Origin: Desulfosediminicola ganghwensis
GTDB lineage: Bacteria > Desulfobacterota > Desulfobulbia > Desulfobulbales > Desulfocapsaceae
Length of the DNA stretch: 64,000 bases
Assembly (NCBI RefSeq): GCF_005116675.2
Contig: NZ_CP050699.1
Span: forward strand, 5,078,501 to 5,142,500
Reading direction: 5' to 3'
In this document: positions 55,571 to 62,485 of the stretch, one piece after another
Position numbering within the stretch: the first letter of the stretch is position 1
Layout: every line of letters begins with the position of its first letter
Translations under genes and position numbers: made by a program
The notes under the pieces: model-generated
Told to the model about the DNA's origin: nothing
Seen by the model: the letters and a program-made list of their open reading frames with translations, nothing else
Database searches by the model: none

Positions 55571-56317
55571 ATGCATCAAGACCGTGAGCTTTTATCCCAG
55601 GTGGCCATTGTCCTCGTCCACCCGAAATTTGCAGAAAATGTAGGTTCTGCCGCGAGGGTCGCTTTTAATATGGGCATCAGCAGAATCATTCTGGTCCGCG
55701 ACGAAATGCCGGACCGGGAAAACATGGCCAAAATGGCCACCCACAAAGCTGCACATCTTCTCGACTCGATAGAGGTATATTCCACCCTGGAGGAAGCACT
55801 GAAACCCTTTTCGATTATCGTCGGCACCACGGCCCGACTCGGCAAAAAGAGAACCATCGAGCGTAATCCCAGGGAAGTGATAGAAGCGGTTATCCCCGAT
55901 CTCCCCAACAACCATATGGCCATAATGTTCGGCCCGGAAGATACCGGCCTGACCAATGACGAACTAAAATACTGCAATTACACCTCATGCATTCCGACAG
56001 CCGATTTTTCATCACTCAATCTGGCCCAGGCTGTCGCTATCCACTGCTATGAACTGTATTTCAGTATAGTTCACGCCCCCAACGCTGTTGAGCCCAATCC
56101 AAGATATGCATCATCTTTCGAACTCGAAGGGATGTATAAGCATGTGGAGGATGCCTTATTACGTATTGATTTTCTGAAAGAAAAAAGTCATACATACTGG
56201 ATGAGCAACATCAGGCAGTTCCTTGGAAGAGTCAGACTTTCCTCTAAAGACGCCAGCGTCATTCGTGGTATTTGTCGCCAGTTTTTATGGTACAAGGGGA
56301 AAAACCAGAAAGAATGA
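55571..56317 (+). CDS. trmJ: TrmH/TrmJ-type RNA 2'-O-methyltransferase
   Basis: SPOUT-class methyltransferase, most like TrmJ, which methylates the ribose at position 32 of several tRNAs. It has 248 residues. Motif 1 is VHPKFAENVGSAARVAFNMG (about 16-35), motif 2 MAIMFGPEDTGLTNDEL (about 116-132), and motif 3 IPTADFSSLNLAQAVAIHCY (about 143-162). The C-terminal helical extension (FLGRVRLSSKDASVIRGICR) fits TrmJ. The ATG is close after the preceding terminator. The STAND regulator gene begins 19 bases after it, so they may share a transcript. Confidence 0.88.
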   Translation: MHQDRELLSQVAIVLVHPKFAENVGSAARVAFNMGISRIILVRDEMPDRENMAKMATHKAAHLLDSIEVYSTLEEALKPFSIIVGTTARLGKKRTIERNPREVIEAVIPDLPNNHMAIMFGPEDTGLTNDELKYCNYTSCIPTADFSSLNLAQAVAIHCYELYFSIVHAPNAVEPNPRYASSFELEGMYKHVEDALLRIDFLKEKSHTYWMSNIRQFLGRVRLSSKDASVIRGICRQFLWYKGKNQKE

Positions 56318-56336
56318 TTTACTATGAGAGCCGACG

Positions 56337-59300
56337 ATGGACACACGCGATATCCCCAGACCCTTTGCCATTCCATCAAATAAATTCTACCCTCCCCATA
56401 TTGACGAATCTCAATCCCTGCTCCGCACCGGCCTGCTGAACTCTAAACTTCCGCATAAAATCCGGAACAAAAAAGCAATCATCATAGAAGCCCAGGCTGG
56501 CCAGGGAAAAACGACCCTCGTCTCGCAATTCATCAATCATCACAATATTGATTTTATCTGGTACCAGATCGGCCCTGAAGATTCCGACCCGGTATTGCTG
56601 CTCTCATCGCTACTGGCAAATTTCAATCAGAAATTTACCGATTTTCACTCCCCGCAACTCACCACCATACTCCGGGACGGAGTCGTCGGTCCCCTCGACC
56701 TGAAAAAATGTGCCAACATCCTGCTTGGTGATCTGAACATCTACCTCCAGCAGGATATGTTCATTGTTTTTGATGATCTACATTTACTCACCGGCAGCAT
56801 ACTCACCAACAATCTGCTTGAGTATATGATCGACACATCTCCGCCGCGACTCCATTTTATACTCATCTCAAGGCACCCTCTCGAGATGAAATGTAAAACC
56901 TTCCGGGACAGCAGTAAAATCAGCTATCTGAGCACCAGTGATCTCGCACTCGACAATAGAGAAATCGAAGACCTTTTCACCAATGTTTTCGAAAGAGATA
57001 TCACCCGCCAGGACGCGATTGATATCCACCGCATGACTAACGGCTGGATAATGGGCATCGTACTCGCCAGCCACCCGATGAGCGGCCGCAATCACTTTTG
57101 GCAAAACTCCACCAATGACTCTGTCATTGCCCCGGATTCAGACCAGGGACACATGCTTGATTATTTCCAGGATGAAATTTTCGACAAGATCCCGGAGGAG
57201 TTACACACTCCGTTCTTCCGTCTATCATTCATCAGTGAAATTCCCGTTCAACTCGCTACGATCCTTACCGGTATCGAAGACTTTGGAAACATCCTCTCAG
57301 AAATGGCCAGAGAGAATTTTTTCGTCTACAGACTTGATGACAACAAATCTGTATTCAGGTTCCATCACTTTTTTCAGGAATTCCTCCAATTGCAGGGTAC
57401 AGCTCTGTTCAGCAACACCGAAATCCAGTCGATCCATACCAGGGAAGCCGAGTACTATCTGGAACTGGACATGGTTGAAAAAGCCCTTGCCTGCTACCGG
57501 AAAGCTGAGGACTACCTGACTATGGACCGTATCCTGCAAACCAGAGGTATGGAACTTGTATCCAAAAACCGGACATTTACCATTTTTGCCCTGTTAAATT
57601 CGATCCCAAAAGAGACTCTTTTTGAATATAACTGGCTGACCTTTTTTGCCGGATTGATGCAAAACGATTATTCGCCCCAGACAACCCTGCCATATTACGA
57701 ACGGGCTATCGAGCTGTTTATGGAAAGCCGTGATCCCATAGGTGAAATTTTGTGTCTGTCCCAGATGATTTATTTCCATTTCGTCATCACCGGCAAATAC
57801 AATGTAGGCTCACGACTGCTCCCCAACACTGCTCACCTTTTAAAGGCACACGAACAATCCCTCCCGGACACGGTAAAAATTCTTGCTGCCCGTAATCTTG
57901 CCTGCGGTCACTGCTTCTTTGATAGCCAAATGGATAAAGCCAGAAATTATATCCATATGGCCAACACCCTCTCCAAACGTTATGACAGTAGAAATTTCCA
58001 AGCCTCCGCCCGTTTTACCAAGGGATATATTGAATTACTCTGTGGCAATAGGGCAAAATTTCTGCGTGAGGCTGAAAAATGCTACTCCCTGTCAAACGAC
58101 CCGTTAGTTGGGATGTCAAACAAACTGACCATTCACGTGATGTACCTCTGTTACCTCTCCATGGTCGGTGATTTCCTCAACTTTAAAATCGCACAGGAAG
58201 CAATTCAGAAAAGCATTGACCGGACAATCGTCGACCAGACTGTGGCTGCGCCATATATTTATGTATGGGGAGCCGCCTGCTACATCTCCATGGGCCAGAC
58301 CGATACCTCAATGGAGCTTTTGAACAAGGGATTCGGTATCACTTCAACAGCCTCCAGTCATCACATGCACAGTCAATTGTTACAGTGGCTTGCTTATGGA
58401 CATGCGCTACAGGGGAGCAATGAAGAGGCCGTACATTTCATAGAAGAATCTATTACTCTTCGATCAGACACAGGCGGAGTCTTTTATGAACTGTTCAATA
58501 ATATTATGGCAGGCGCCATCTATGCCCGCACTGGGCAGGGCGATAAGGCCGCAGCGCTATTAGACGACGGTGTCGCCAGAACACAGCTTATTCCGTCTAC
58601 CTTCCTGCATATCTGTGCACTCTTTCAGCGCAGTTACTGCAAGCTGGTCTACGTCGATACTGAAAGCGCCCTCGATGATCTCGAAGCTGGATTGTCTCTT
58701 ATGAAAAGCAACGGCTACACCCATTTCTGGGGGTGGGAGCCTGTTATGATGACTAAGCTGCTGACACTGGCCGTCCAGTTTGATATCGAGAGAAGCTTCG
58801 CACAGATGCTCTGCCAGGAACGATTAAAAATGCATCTTGGAGAAAATGGCGAACCCACTCCCCTGCTCAACTTTTCCCTCCTCGACAGCTTCCAGATAAG
58901 TCTTGGCACAACCATTATTAGCCATTCTAAAGATCTCACCCCATCCCAGCGTGAGCTTCTAGGCCTGTTGATAACTGCCAAAGGTCAGAGAATAAGCCAG
59001 GAGAGAATCCAGCTTGAACTATGGCCGGACAACACTCCGGAAAATGCCCGCAAGAGTTTTGACACCCTGCTTACCCGACTGAGAAAGGAGCTCTCTAAAA
59101 ATGAAATACTTCAGGTTCGGGATTACATCCACATGCAGAAAGGAATTCTCTGTCTGAGCAACTATCAGATGGATTCCCTGCAATTTACCGATGCGGCCCG
59201 CAGAGGAATTGTTCACGCCAAAAATAGCGACTGGTGGCAGGCTGGCAACGCCTTCCAGCACGCACTCTACCACTGGAAAGGTTCTTTGCCTGAAGATAGT

Positions 59301-59648
59301 TTCAAGAGTGAACAGGTCCTGACCTACAATGATCAACTCGCCAATACCCTTATCGAATTTACGACGACCTGGGCACGTCATATGGCAGAAACCGGCCGCA
59401 CCGATGAAGCTATAGCCCTTATCGAAAGAGTGCTGCAAACCAACAAGCTTGAAGAAGAGCTAGTCACTCTGCTCTATGCACTACACTCTAAAAACAACAG
59501 CCCGATCAAAGCTAAAGAGACATTGGAACGATATAAAGTGGCATTGAAAAAAGTTGAATATTCACAACGGGAGATCGATGAGTACATAGAGGTAATCCTC
59601 GCCACAGCAAAGGAGACGGTATTCGAGCAATCCAGTTCTTCCTACTAG
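56337..59648 (+). CDS. MalT-like STAND ATPase regulator with C-terminal winged helix and BTAD domain
   Basis: A 1103-residue cytoplasmic protein. The N-terminal P-loop ATPase (about 20-330) has Walker A AQAGQGKTT at 52-60 and a Walker B-like DMFIVFDDLHLL near 141. A middle part (about 370-840) is TPR-like helical repeats. Near residues 867-960 is an OmpR-type winged helix (LTPSQRELLGLLITAKGQRI, ELWPDNTPENARKSFDTLLT). The last ~130 residues resemble a bacterial transcriptional activation (BTAD) domain. This layout matches large ATP-dependent transcription activators of the MalT/SARP kind; ligand and targets are unknown. It is 19 bases after trmJ. The regulon may be the neighbourhood, but that is unproven. 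Confidence 0.8.
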   Translation: MDTRDIPRPFAIPSNKFYPPHIDESQSLLRTGLLNSKLPHKIRNKKAIIIEAQAGQGKTTLVSQFINHHNIDFIWYQIGPEDSDPVLLLSSLLANFNQKFTDFHSPQLTTILRDGVVGPLDLKKCANILLGDLNIYLQQDMFIVFDDLHLLTGSILTNNLLEYMIDTSPPRLHFILISRHPLEMKCKTFRDSSKISYLSTSDLALDNREIEDLFTNVFERDITRQDAIDIHRMTNGWIMGIVLASHPMSGRNHFWQNSTNDSVIAPDSDQGHMLDYFQDEIFDKIPEELHTPFFRLSFISEIPVQLATILTGIEDFGNILSEMARENFFVYRLDDNKSVFRFHHFFQEFLQLQGTALFSNTEIQSIHTREAEYYLELDMVEKALACYRKAEDYLTMDRILQTRGMELVSKNRTFTIFALLNSIPKETLFEYNWLTFFAGLMQNDYSPQTTLPYYERAIELFMESRDPIGEILCLSQMIYFHFVITGKYNVGSRLLPNTAHLLKAHEQSLPDTVKILAARNLACGHCFFDSQMDKARNYIHMANTLSKRYDSRNFQASARFTKGYIELLCGNRAKFLREAEKCYSLSNDPLVGMSNKLTIHVMYLCYLSMVGDFLNFKIAQEAIQKSIDRTIVDQTVAAPYIYVWGAACYISMGQTDTSMELLNKGFGITSTASSHHMHSQLLQWLAYGHALQGSNEEAVHFIEESITLRSDTGGVFYELFNNIMAGAIYARTGQGDKAAALLDDGVARTQLIPSTFLHICALFQRSYCKLVYVDTESALDDLEAGLSLMKSNGYTHFWGWEPVMMTKLLTLAVQFDIERSFAQMLCQERLKMHLGENGEPTPLLNFSLLDSFQISLGTTIISHSKDLTPSQRELLGLLITAKGQRISQERIQLELWPDNTPENARKSFDTLLTRLRKELSKNEILQVRDYIHMQKGILCLSNYQMDSLQFTDAARRGIVHAKNSDWWQAGNAFQHALYHWKGSLPEDSFKSEQVLTYNDQLANTLIEFTTTWARHMAETGRTDEAIALIERVLQTNKLEEELVTLLYALHSKNNSPIKAKETLERYKVALKKVEYSQREIDEYIEVILATAKETVFEQSSSSY

Positions 59649-59697
59649 GAAGTCAGGATTCAACACCTTCCCCCTGCTCCTGTGAAATGAGCGTGTG

Positions 59698-60363
59698 CTA
59701 TACTCCTGCCCCCCCCTCTTCTATTCCGGCAAGAGGGCACATCTCACACAGTGGTGAACTCTTTTTGCAATAGTCCTTGCCGACCATAACGATCAGGGCG
59801 TGATACTCACCATAAAGTTGCGGGTCCGGCTCCAGCCTGCTGGTGAATTCTTCCTGCAATTCGTTGTAATCACACTCTTCAGCTACCAGCCCGTGTCTGG
59901 AAAAAACCCGATGGGTATAGTTGTCGACCACAAAGACCGGATGGTTTCCGCAATACAGCAGTATTACATCTGCAGTCTCAGGTCCTACCCCCTTTACCGT
60001 CAGCAGATTTGACCTGGCATCCTCAGTGCTGCCGGCAAGCAATGCGTCCAGATCGCCCCCATAGCATCCTGAGATCATCTTCAGTAGATTATGGAGGCGC
60101 TTCGCTTTCACATTATAATAGCCTGATGGCCTGATGAGTTCGGCCAACTCATCAGCCGGGGTAGCATGCATTGCCGCAAATGAAAGCAGACCTGCGTCCC
60201 GGAGATTATCCATTGCCTTGGCTACATTCGTCCAATTAGTATTCTGGACCAAAACCGCACCGACAAGGATTTCAAACTCCGTTTCACCCGGCCACCAGTT
60301 TTTTTGCGGGCCATAATGCTGATAGAGACGATCGTAAACTTCTAAAAATGATTTGGCCCGCAT
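59698..60363 (-). CDS. Endonuclease III-family (HhH-GPD) protein lacking the usual lysine and fourth cluster cysteine
   Basis: Start MRAKSFLEVYDRLYQHYGPQ at 60363, with AGGA 9 bases before; a longer frame from 60411 overlaps pfkA. The 221 residues form a helix-hairpin-helix base-excision fold. In the HhH motif, KGVGPETAD shows E129 where Nth has its catalytic lysine. The conserved aspartate D147 in VVDNYTHRV is present. The C-terminal cluster loop has C199, C206 and C209, but the fourth position is E215. The protein may be a monofunctional glycosylase (as in MagIII-like relatives) or lack a stable [4Fe-4S] cluster. It is downstream of pfkA by 26 bases. Confidence 0.8.
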   Translation of the reverse strand: MRAKSFLEVYDRLYQHYGPQKNWWPGETEFEILVGAVLVQNTNWTNVAKAMDNLRDAGLLSFAAMHATPADELAELIRPSGYYNVKAKRLHNLLKMISGCYGGDLDALLAGSTEDARSNLLTVKGVGPETADVILLYCGNHPVFVVDNYTHRVFSRHGLVAEECDYNELQEEFTSRLEPDPQLYGEYHALIVMVGKDYCKKSSPLCEMCPLAGIEEGGAGV

Positions 60364-60389
60364 AATGCGAAATCCTTTATGAGCAGATA

Positions 60390-61505
60390 TTATTTCTTTA
60401 TGACAGGCCAATTTTCAGGGGAATCACCAAGGCAAATCCCTATATCATCAGCCGTTAATATTTTGTCTGAATCAAGATTTACCTTCTTTCTTGAACGGAT
60501 CGCATCTTCCAGGGGTACGCCTTTCATTGTGGAGTGCACAAAAGCCACCATCTGCCCAAATTTACCCTCTTCAACTATGCGCACCGCTGCAGCTCCAAAA
60601 CGAAGTGCCAACAGTCTGTCAAACGTGGTAGGTGAACCGCCTCGCTGCAAATGACCTAGCACCAGCGATCTGGTATCTTTGTCTGTTCGCCGGCGGATCT
60701 GATCGGCAACATACTCCCCTACCCCACCAAGCACCACCTCTTCACGGCCAAGTTCGCCTACGCCTTTATTAAAAGATTCACCAGACTTCGTCACCGCCCC
60801 CTCGGCAACCACAACTATTGAATAATGCTTGCCATACAACTCATTATCCGTAATCTTCTCGCACACATAGTCCATATCAAAGGGGATCTCGGGAATCAAA
60901 ATGGCATCAGCTCCACCAGAAATCCCCGAATAGAGTGCAATCCAGCCCGAATCCCGTCCCATAACCTCTACAACCATAACCCGATTATGCGATTTTGCTG
61001 TGGAGTGCAATTTATCAAGAGCTTCAGTTGCCGTTGATACAGCGGTATCAAAACCGAATGTTCGATCCGTCTCTTCCAGATCATTGTCGATTGTTTTCGG
61101 AATTCCGATCACCGGCATCCCCTTCAGGGCGAACCTGTGAGCTATTTCAAGGCTACCATCTCCTCCAATGGCGATATGACAGTCAAACCCCATTCGATGG
61201 AAATTTCGAAGTATCTTATCAGAAACATCAACAATCTGGATCTCACCGGCAAGATTCTCCACAGGTCGTGCAAATGGATGACCCTTATTGGCAGACCCGA
61301 GAATCGTGCCTCCCATGGCGTAAATCTCGGATACATCCTTAGGGGTGAGCCTGATCATCTTGTCTATATCCAGAAAACCGCCGTACCCATCCCGGCTGCC
61401 ATAGACGTCCCAGCCTCGTTTGTAACATGAGTGTACAACCGCAAATATCACCGCATTCAGACCTGGGGCATCGCCTCCCCCTGTTGAAATGACTATTTTT
61501 TTCAT
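60390..61505 (-). CDS. pfkA: 6-phosphofructokinase
   Basis: Phosphofructokinase of the PfkA superfamily (371 residues), phosphorylating fructose 6-phosphate in glycolysis. Motifs include the start KKIVISTGGGDAPGLNAVI, HIAIGGDGSLEIA near residue 110 and the catalytic GIPKTIDNDLEETD near 130, followed by VVEVMGRDSGWIAL. In E. coli numbering, residue 104 is Gly (as in ATP enzymes) and 124 is Lys (as in PPi enzymes). This Gly104-Lys124 pairing is known from a subset of ATP-dependent enzymes, so ATP is the likelier donor but is not proven. The Nth-like gene follows it by 26 bases. Confidence 0.9.
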   Translation of the reverse strand: MKKIVISTGGGDAPGLNAVIFAVVHSCYKRGWDVYGSRDGYGGFLDIDKMIRLTPKDVSEIYAMGGTILGSANKGHPFARPVENLAGEIQIVDVSDKILRNFHRMGFDCHIAIGGDGSLEIAHRFALKGMPVIGIPKTIDNDLEETDRTFGFDTAVSTATEALDKLHSTAKSHNRVMVVEVMGRDSGWIALYSGISGGADAILIPEIPFDMDYVCEKITDNELYGKHYSIVVVAEGAVTKSGESFNKGVGELGREEVVLGGVGEYVADQIRRRTDKDTRSLVLGHLQRGGSPTTFDRLLALRFGAAAVRIVEEGKFGQMVAFVHSTMKGVPLEDAIRSRKKVNLDSDKILTADDIGICLGDSPENWPVIKK

Positions 61506-61701
61506 ATTAGATACCTTCTGAATAATGAACGGATGTTGAGGTTTGACAAAGGGTCAACTTCTTCCGGTTCAGGCTGCGTTAATGAACACAGACTATTTAT
61601 AGAGAGATAACAAAACATTATACATTCAATGGTGTCCGATGAGTCACTGCAAAATAATATAAACAATATCACCTTCATTTTCAGCGGTTCAAGTAAAAAA
61701 C

Positions 61702-61730
61702 TTGTTGCACAATGGCACTGGTTATGTAAT
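61702..61730 (+). promoter_or_regulatory. Possible promoter of the hesB-like gene
   Basis: TTGTTG (61702-61707) and TGTAAT (61725-61730) with a 17-base spacer. Hexamers are moderate matches. Confidence 0.35.
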
Positions 61731-61834
61731 CAACAGAGTGACCTCAATTCAAAAGCAGCAGGAAAGGTTCTATTAAATAAGATTCTTAATTGACATCTCA
61801 TATTCTGCACTTACCTTTTGTGGCACAAGAAGAA

Positions 61835-61891
61835 ACTTCCCCAGGGAAGTCAAACCAGTAACAGTTCAACAATGTAAGCAAAATTGTTGAA
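61835..61891 (+). repeat. Two inverted repeats upstream of the selenoprotein gene
   Basis: ACTTCCC (61835-61841) and GGGAAGT (61844-61850) are separated by 2 bases and look like an operator. TTCAACAAT (61865-61873) and ATTGTTGAA (61883-61891) are a perfect 9-base stem with a 9-base loop, 4 bases before the GAGGAG ribosome-binding site, so it may act in DNA or in the mRNA leader. Confidence 0.5.
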
Positions 61892-61905
61892 ACCGAGGAG
61901 GCAAT

Positions 61906-62244
61906 ATGTCTGATTTCAGTGTAACAGACTTAGCTGTAGAAAAACTAAAAGAATACATGGAGCAGAACAATATCGATTCTGCTCTGCGTGTCGCCCTCAT
62001 GCAGGGTGGCTGAGCTGGACCCTCTCTGGGCTTGGCTCTGGATGAGCCAAAAGATAACGACAAAGTATACGAGAACGACACCCTGAAGTTTCTGGTTGAA
62101 GAGAGCCTGCTGACTACTTGTGGTTCTATCACCGTAGACTTCATCGACGCTGGACCTCGTTCCGGTTTCGGTATCACCTCCTCCAACCCAATTGGCGGCG
62201 GTGGCTGTAGCTCTGGAGACTGTTCTTCAGGCAGCTGCGGCTGA
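61906..62244 (+). CDS. HesB/IscA-like selenoprotein (selenocysteine at codon 36)
   Basis: A-type iron-sulfur carrier-like protein. Reading from the ATG at 61906 (MSDFSVTDLAVEKLKEYMEQ; GAGGAG site upstream), an in-frame TGA at 62011-62013 is codon 36, in QGG-Sec-AGPSLG. IscA/HesB proteins have their first conserved cysteine at this place. The frame then continues to TGA at 62242, giving 112 residues. The similarity continues on both sides of the TGA, so it is read as selenocysteine. A hairpin fitting a bacterial SECIS follows. Other cysteines are C72, C101, C106 and C111, the last three in a Gly/Ser-rich tail. HesB-like selenoproteins are known from Deltaproteobacteria. The exact function is unknown. 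Confidence 0.88.
62032..62050 (+). promoter_or_regulatory. Bacterial SECIS-type hairpin
   Basis: TTGGCTC (62032-62038) and GAGCCAA (62044-62050) pair perfectly over 7 bases around the 5-base loop TGGAT. The loop begins 25 bases after the TGA codon and has G as its second base. That agrees with the published pattern for bacterial SECIS elements (loop 16-37 bases from UGA, a G in the first two loop bases). Confidence 0.7.
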
Positions 62245-62301
62245 TTCTCACATACTTTCATATATATGAGTTCTGATTCGTTCAGAACTTATCGAAAGTT
62301 G

Positions 62302-62338
62302 AAGGGGCTTTCTCGGTTACGAGAAAGCCCCTTTTTTT
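62302..62338 (+). terminator. Terminator after the selenoprotein gene
   Basis: AAGGGGCTTTCTCG (62302-62315) and CGAGAAAGCCCCTT (62320-62333) pair perfectly over 14 bases with a GTTA loop, followed by T residues to 62338. It shows that the gene is a single transcription unit. Confidence 0.93.
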
Positions 62339-62376
62339 ATTACCTTTTCCTCTTCCTCATACCCTTCCCCTCCTGC

Positions 62377-62405
62377 TTGACACAACTTTTAACGATTCTT
62401 ATGTT
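62377..62405 (+). promoter_or_regulatory. Promoter of clpB
   Basis: TTGACA (62377-62382) and TATGTT (62400-62405) with a 17-base spacer, of sigma70 type. A heat-shock sigma32 -10 box (CCCCAT) is not apparent at the expected place. Confidence 0.6.
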
Positions 62406-62417
62406 CTCAGCGCTGAG
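62406..62417. repeat. 12-base palindrome next to the clpB promoter
   Basis: CTCAGCGCTGAG is perfectly self-complementary and starts right after the predicted -10 box, overlapping the predicted transcription start. The location suits a repressor operator. Confidence 0.45.
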
Positions 62418-62485
62418 ATGTTCACTATTCCATGTAACCGAGGTTAGTTATCTGTCATCGAGAAAGGCAGACCCGGGAGGGGAAA

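Larger units (their letters stand above)
61506..61905 (+). other. Regulatory region upstream of the selenoprotein gene
   Basis: About 400 bases between divergent pfkA and the hesB-like gene. It holds a plausible promoter (61702-61730) and two perfect inverted repeats, at 61835-61850 and 61865-61891, the latter next to the ribosome-binding site. No gene was found. Confidence 0.5.

Noticed and set aside
62032..62244. A 70-codon frame starting with TTG inside the hesB-like gene
   Set aside because: It lacks a ribosome-binding site and the conserved N-terminal half. The frame is the 3' part of the selenoprotein gene after the in-frame TGA.
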